DNA of 8,580 bases from Clostridiales bacterium (GTDB lineage: Bacteria > Bacillota > Clostridia > Lachnospirales > WRAX01), in assembly GCA_031262335.1 (NCBI GenBank), contig JAISHX010000034.1:1-8580 (forward strand). The letters are read 5' to 3'. Every line of letters begins with the position of its first letter. Positions within the stretch are counted from its first letter, which is position 1. The notes beneath the pieces were generated by a model that had not been told where the DNA came from, did not search any database, and worked only from the letters and a program-made list of their open reading frames with translations. Below, one piece after another: positions 6,581-8,580 of the stretch. A program made the position numbers and the translations under genes.

Positions 6581-6627
6581 ATAAGTCATTCCTCCTCAAG
6601 GTAATTTTTGAAAGAGCAACCAAATTC

Positions 6628-6639
6628 ATCTGCGCAGAT
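6628..6639. repeat. 12-bp palindrome in the leader of the secreted-protein gene
   Basis: ATCTGCGCAGAT is a perfect palindrome lying about 20-30 bases after the predicted transcription start (near 6657) and 48 bases before the ATG at 6580. It is suited to binding a dimeric regulator just downstream of the promoter. No known operator is recognised. Confidence 0.45.
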
Positions 6640-6663
6640 TGAGATTCAAACTTTTACTTTCAT

Positions 6664-6692
6664 AGTTTACCAAAATCGAAAACAATTGTCAA
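6664..6692 (-). promoter_or_regulatory. Sigma-A-type promoter of the secreted-protein gene
   Basis: On the minus strand a perfect TTGACA (6692 to 6687) is followed, after exactly 17 bases, by TAAACT (6669 to 6664), with TGG before the -10 box as an extended element. Transcription would begin near 6657, with a leader of about 77 bases. It sits directly after the LytM-gene terminator. Confidence 0.75.
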
Positions 6693-6699
6693 TATTTTT

Positions 6700-6735
6700 T
6701 TAATCAAAAAAAGAACGCGGAGTTAATACTCCGCG
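6700..6735 (-). terminator. Rho-independent terminator of the LytM-like gene
   Basis: CGCGGAGT (6716-6723) and ACTCCGCG (6728-6735) form a perfect 8-bp G/C-rich stem with a TAAT loop. Read on the minus strand the stem is followed by TTCTTTTTTTGATTAA. It begins seven bases after the stop of the gene at 6743-7627. Confidence 0.9.
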
Positions 6736-6742
6736 CCGAATG

Positions 6743-7627
6743 TTATTTTGCTGCAAGATACGTTGTAGGGTCAACGGGTGCATCGTTGCGTGTAAGTTCA
6801 AACCCTATATGCTCGCCCAAAAGAGCAGTATAAATTGACGGCAGGTTTACATAACCGATTAAATCTCCCATTTGCACTACATCGCCGGGTTCGACTGCAA
6901 GGTCGCCCCTAAGCTGGCTGTATGTAGCGCGCCAGCCGTTTCCAAGGTCTGTAGAAACACAAATGCCGTCTTCTCTCGTTTGATATACACTGTCAACAAC
7001 GCCGCCGTACGCCGCGGCAACAGGCTCACCGTATACTGATGCAATACTTATACTATCGGTGGTACGGTATTGGTCGAGAGTCGGGTCATAAATAACATGG
7101 TCTGCGCTGTAGTCAAGAGCAATTTCTCCCTGAACGGGCCACAACATAACCGCGCCTTCGTCAAACGGAACAAATGAATTAAGAACAAGAGGGGGGGTGT
7201 CTTCTTCTGTCTGAGAAGTTTCCTGTTCGCTTTCTGGTTCGTTTTCTGAAGTTTCGGCAGTCGTGTCAGTCGGCTCGTCCTCCGGAATAACCGTCTGTGT
7301 TACGGGCGTTTCCGGAGCCGCCGTCTGTGTTGGGGCAGGCGTTCCTGCCGGAGCAGTTGGCTCTGCTGTAGCCGGTGGCTGAGTTCTGCGTGCTTCTTCA
7401 TAACTTTCGTCGGAACGCGTATCAACGTCCGCAACGTCACCCATAGGAGGCAAAGTCGTTAATGAGGCAATTCCGCCCGGTGTTCTTGAAGAAGAATCAG
7501 TCATTCCTGTGTTTGCGAAATTGTTATACCCGATTACAGCCGCCGCTACAAGTATAACACCAACGCATGAGTAGAGCGCGATATAGAAACCGGTTTTTTT
7601 GCGCTCTTTTTTTTCTGGTTCATTCAT
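6743..7627 (-). CDS. Membrane-anchored LytM/M23-fold protein, SpoIIQ-like, catalytic residues lost
   Basis: The 294-residue product has a charged cytoplasmic N terminus (1-12), one membrane span at about 14-34 (from FYIALYSCVGVILVAAA), a Pro/Thr/Ala-rich then Glu-rich low-complexity linker (about 82-148), and a LytM/M23 domain from WPVQGEIALDYS (163-174) to the end. In active M23 peptidases zinc is held by the His and Asp of an HxxxD motif and by the second His of HxH. Here the aligned positions appear to be T190, S194 and G275 (in HIGFE, 273-277), so all three ligands are gone and only H273 remains. The layout matches SpoIIQ, the forespore protein that binds SpoIIIAH across the intermembrane space; EnvC-like activators are the other precedent. 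The ATG at 7627 has GGAGG 13 bases upstream. A GTG at 7660 overlaps another GGGAGG and is less likely. A sigma-F-like promoter lies upstream. Confidence 0.8.
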   Translation of the reverse strand: MNEPEKKERKKTGFYIALYSCVGVILVAAAVIGYNNFANTGMTDSSSRTPGGIASLTTLPPMGDVADVDTRSDESYEEARRTQPPATAEPTAPAGTPAPTQTAAPETPVTQTVIPEDEPTDTTAETSENEPESEQETSQTEEDTPPLVLNSFVPFDEGAVMLWPVQGEIALDYSADHVIYDPTLDQYRTTDSISIASVYGEPVAAAYGGVVDSVYQTREDGICVSTDLGNGWRATYSQLRGDLAVEPGDVVQMGDLIGYVNLPSIYTALLGEHIGFELTRNDAPVDPTTYLAAK

Positions 7628-7629
7628 GT

Positions 7630-7641
7630 GTGTTATAACAC
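7630..7641. repeat. Palindrome between ribosome binding site and ATG of the LytM-like gene
   Basis: GTGTTATAACAC is a perfect 12-bp palindrome filling nearly all of the 13-base gap between GGAGG (7641-7645) and the ATG at 7627, sharing one base with the binding site. Folding of its ends (GTGT with ACAC) would shorten the effective spacing, or it could be a site for a regulator. Confidence 0.45.
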
Positions 7642-7673
7642 CTCCGGTAAGTATTATCACCTCCCAGTAAGGA

Positions 7674-7704
7674 AATTATTCACTAACGTGGGAAAAATTT
7701 ATGC
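7674..7704 (-). promoter_or_regulatory. Possible sigma-F-type promoter of the LytM-like gene
   Basis: On the minus strand GCATA (7704 to 7700) matches the Bacillus subtilis sigma-F -35 consensus GYWTA. After exactly 16 bases, GTGAATAATT (7683 to 7674) matches the -10 consensus GGNRANAHTR at eight of ten positions. The expected start, near 7667, leaves a leader of about 40 bases. spoIIQ is a known sigma-F gene in B. subtilis, so this agrees with the protein call. The motif is short and A/T-rich, so a chance match is possible. Confidence 0.4.
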
Positions 7705-7799
7705 GTAAAGAAAAAAAGCTCTGCTTGTCCTAAATTTTAATAAAGACATGTTTCTCTTTTTTTTGAATAAACTGTTCTATGAAAGGGAGGTAGTACATA

Positions 7800-8580
7800 A
7801 TGAATTACAGAAATCTTTTTAACAAGGCAAAAGAGCTTTTCGGCAAAAGAGAGAAAGCAATAAAAATTACAGCAGGTGTGCTGCTTGCCGCTGTAACGGC
7901 ATATATATCTGCGCCGTCTGTACGCGCAGTTTTTTCGATTGCGGCGGCGGACAGAAAACTTCCGATTTATAGTGTTAAAACTGACCAAAAAAAAGTCGCA
8001 ATCTCTTTTGATGCGGCATGGGGAGCAGATGATACTGATACACTACTGAAGATTTTATCCGATAACGGAGTAAAGAGCACATTTTTTCTTTGCGGTTATT
8101 GGGTCGAGAAATATCCGGAAGAAGTCAAAAAAATTCATGCTGCCGGTCATGACATTGGCAACCATAGTGCAACCCACCCGCATGGCGCGTCACTTACACT
8201 TGAACAAAATAAATCTGAAATTATGAAAGCGCATGAAAAAGTTAAAAATCTGCTTGGAATAGACATGAATTTGTATCGACCGCCGTTTGGTGAATATAAC
8301 AATACAGTTATTGAAGCGGCGGAACAGTGCGGTTATTATCCTGTTCAATGGGACGTTGACAGTCTTGACTGGAAAAACTACGGCGTGGAACATGAAGTTG
8401 ACCGTGTGCTTAATAATAAAAACCTTGGCAACGGCTCGATTGTGCTTTTTCACAATGACGCAGACTATACTCCTGCTGCTCTTGACAAGATAATAAAAGG
8501 ACTTAAAGGAAAAGGATACGAGATTGTACCGATTTCGGAACTGATTATAAAAGAAAACTATCACATTGACCCGACAGGCA
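7800..8580 (+). CDS. Polysaccharide deacetylase (CE4/NodB domain), PdaB-like, 3' end outside the window
   Basis: The frame is open from the ATG at 7800 to the window end (260 codons seen). GGGAGG at 7785-7790 is nine bases upstream. A short basic N terminus is followed by a membrane anchor or signal at about 22-48 and then a NodB domain from about 64. The CE4 motifs are visible: motif 1 SFDAAWGADDT (69-79, with D71 as likely catalytic base); motif 2 HSATH (122-126), the metal-binding His pair; motif 3 RPPFGEY (160-166); motif 4 WDVDSLDW (184-191); and motif 5 VLFHND (215-220, H218). Family members remove acetyl groups from peptidoglycan or related sugars outside the cell. The FDxxWG form of motif 1 resembles the PdaB sporulation group, but a vegetative role is possible. 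It diverges from the LytM-like gene with 172 bases between starts. No convincing promoter was found. Confidence 0.88.
   Translation, partial: MNYRNLFNKAKELFGKREKAIKITAGVLLAAVTAYISAPSVRAVFSIAAADRKLPIYSVKTDQKKVAISFDAAWGADDTDTLLKILSDNGVKSTFFLCGYWVEKYPEEVKKIHAAGHDIGNHSATHPHGASLTLEQNKSEIMKAHEKVKNLLGIDMNLYRPPFGEYNNTVIEAAEQCGYYPVQWDVDSLDWKNYGVEHEVDRVLNNKNLGNGSIVLFHNDADYTPAALDKIIKGLKGKGYEIVPISELIIKENYHIDPTG

Noticed and set aside
7765..7800. TGAATA as a sigma-G -35 box for the deacetylase
   Set aside because: The only CATA-type -10 candidate lies 26 bases downstream, beside the start codon, so the spacing is wrong.
8190..8564. 124-codon minus-strand frame opposite the deacetylase
   Set aside because: Antisense to conserved CE4 motifs; composition is that of a shadow frame.
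1..8580. CRISPR array, tRNA, rRNA, insertion sequence or toxin-antitoxin pair
   Set aside because: No spaced direct repeats, cloverleaf, transposase or small overlapping gene pair was seen on either strand.

Overview
The window looks like chromosomal DNA of a low-GC, Gram-positive, probably endospore-forming Clostridia member (Oscillospiraceae/Ruminococcaceae-like). The basis is a FtsQ/DivIB–FtsZ pair of Firmicutes type, purine-rich Shine-Dalgarno sites before nearly every gene, a SpoIIQ-like membrane-anchored LytM protein with a sigma-F-like promoter, and a PdaB-like polysaccharide deacetylase. The assignment rests on protein resemblance recalled from memory, not on a search.

Layout. Bases 1-189 hold the C-terminal end of glmU (UDP-GlcNAc synthesis). 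A 245-base gap follows, packed with five consecutive inverted repeats. Next, on the plus strand, come ftsQ/divIB (435-1238), ftsZ (1338-2609, with its own strong promoter and a terminator), argS (2679-4367) and a GNAT acetyltransferase (4409-4852). A G/C-rich terminator at 4856-4905 separates this block from minus-strand genes: a TraX-family membrane protein (4920-5939), a secreted protein of unknown function (6041-6580, with its own promoter), and a LytM/M23-fold membrane protein (6743-7627, with its own terminator). Diverging from the last is a polysaccharide deacetylase (7800 to beyond the window end).

How the genes fit together. The left half is cell-envelope and division housekeeping: precursor synthesis (GlmU), divisome membrane scaffold (FtsQ) and Z-ring (FtsZ), with no ftsA between ftsQ and ftsZ. 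The right end pairs two cell-wall proteins of kinds often used in sporulation. The LytM protein has lost all three expected zinc ligands, so it is probably structural rather than enzymatic.

Nothing in the window amounts to a complete undescribed system. The best leads are the five-hairpin intergenic cluster, the Arg-Glu decapeptide repeats in the FtsZ linker, the LytM pseudoenzyme with its sigma-F-like promoter, and the orphan secreted protein. No tRNA, rRNA, CRISPR array or insertion sequence was seen.
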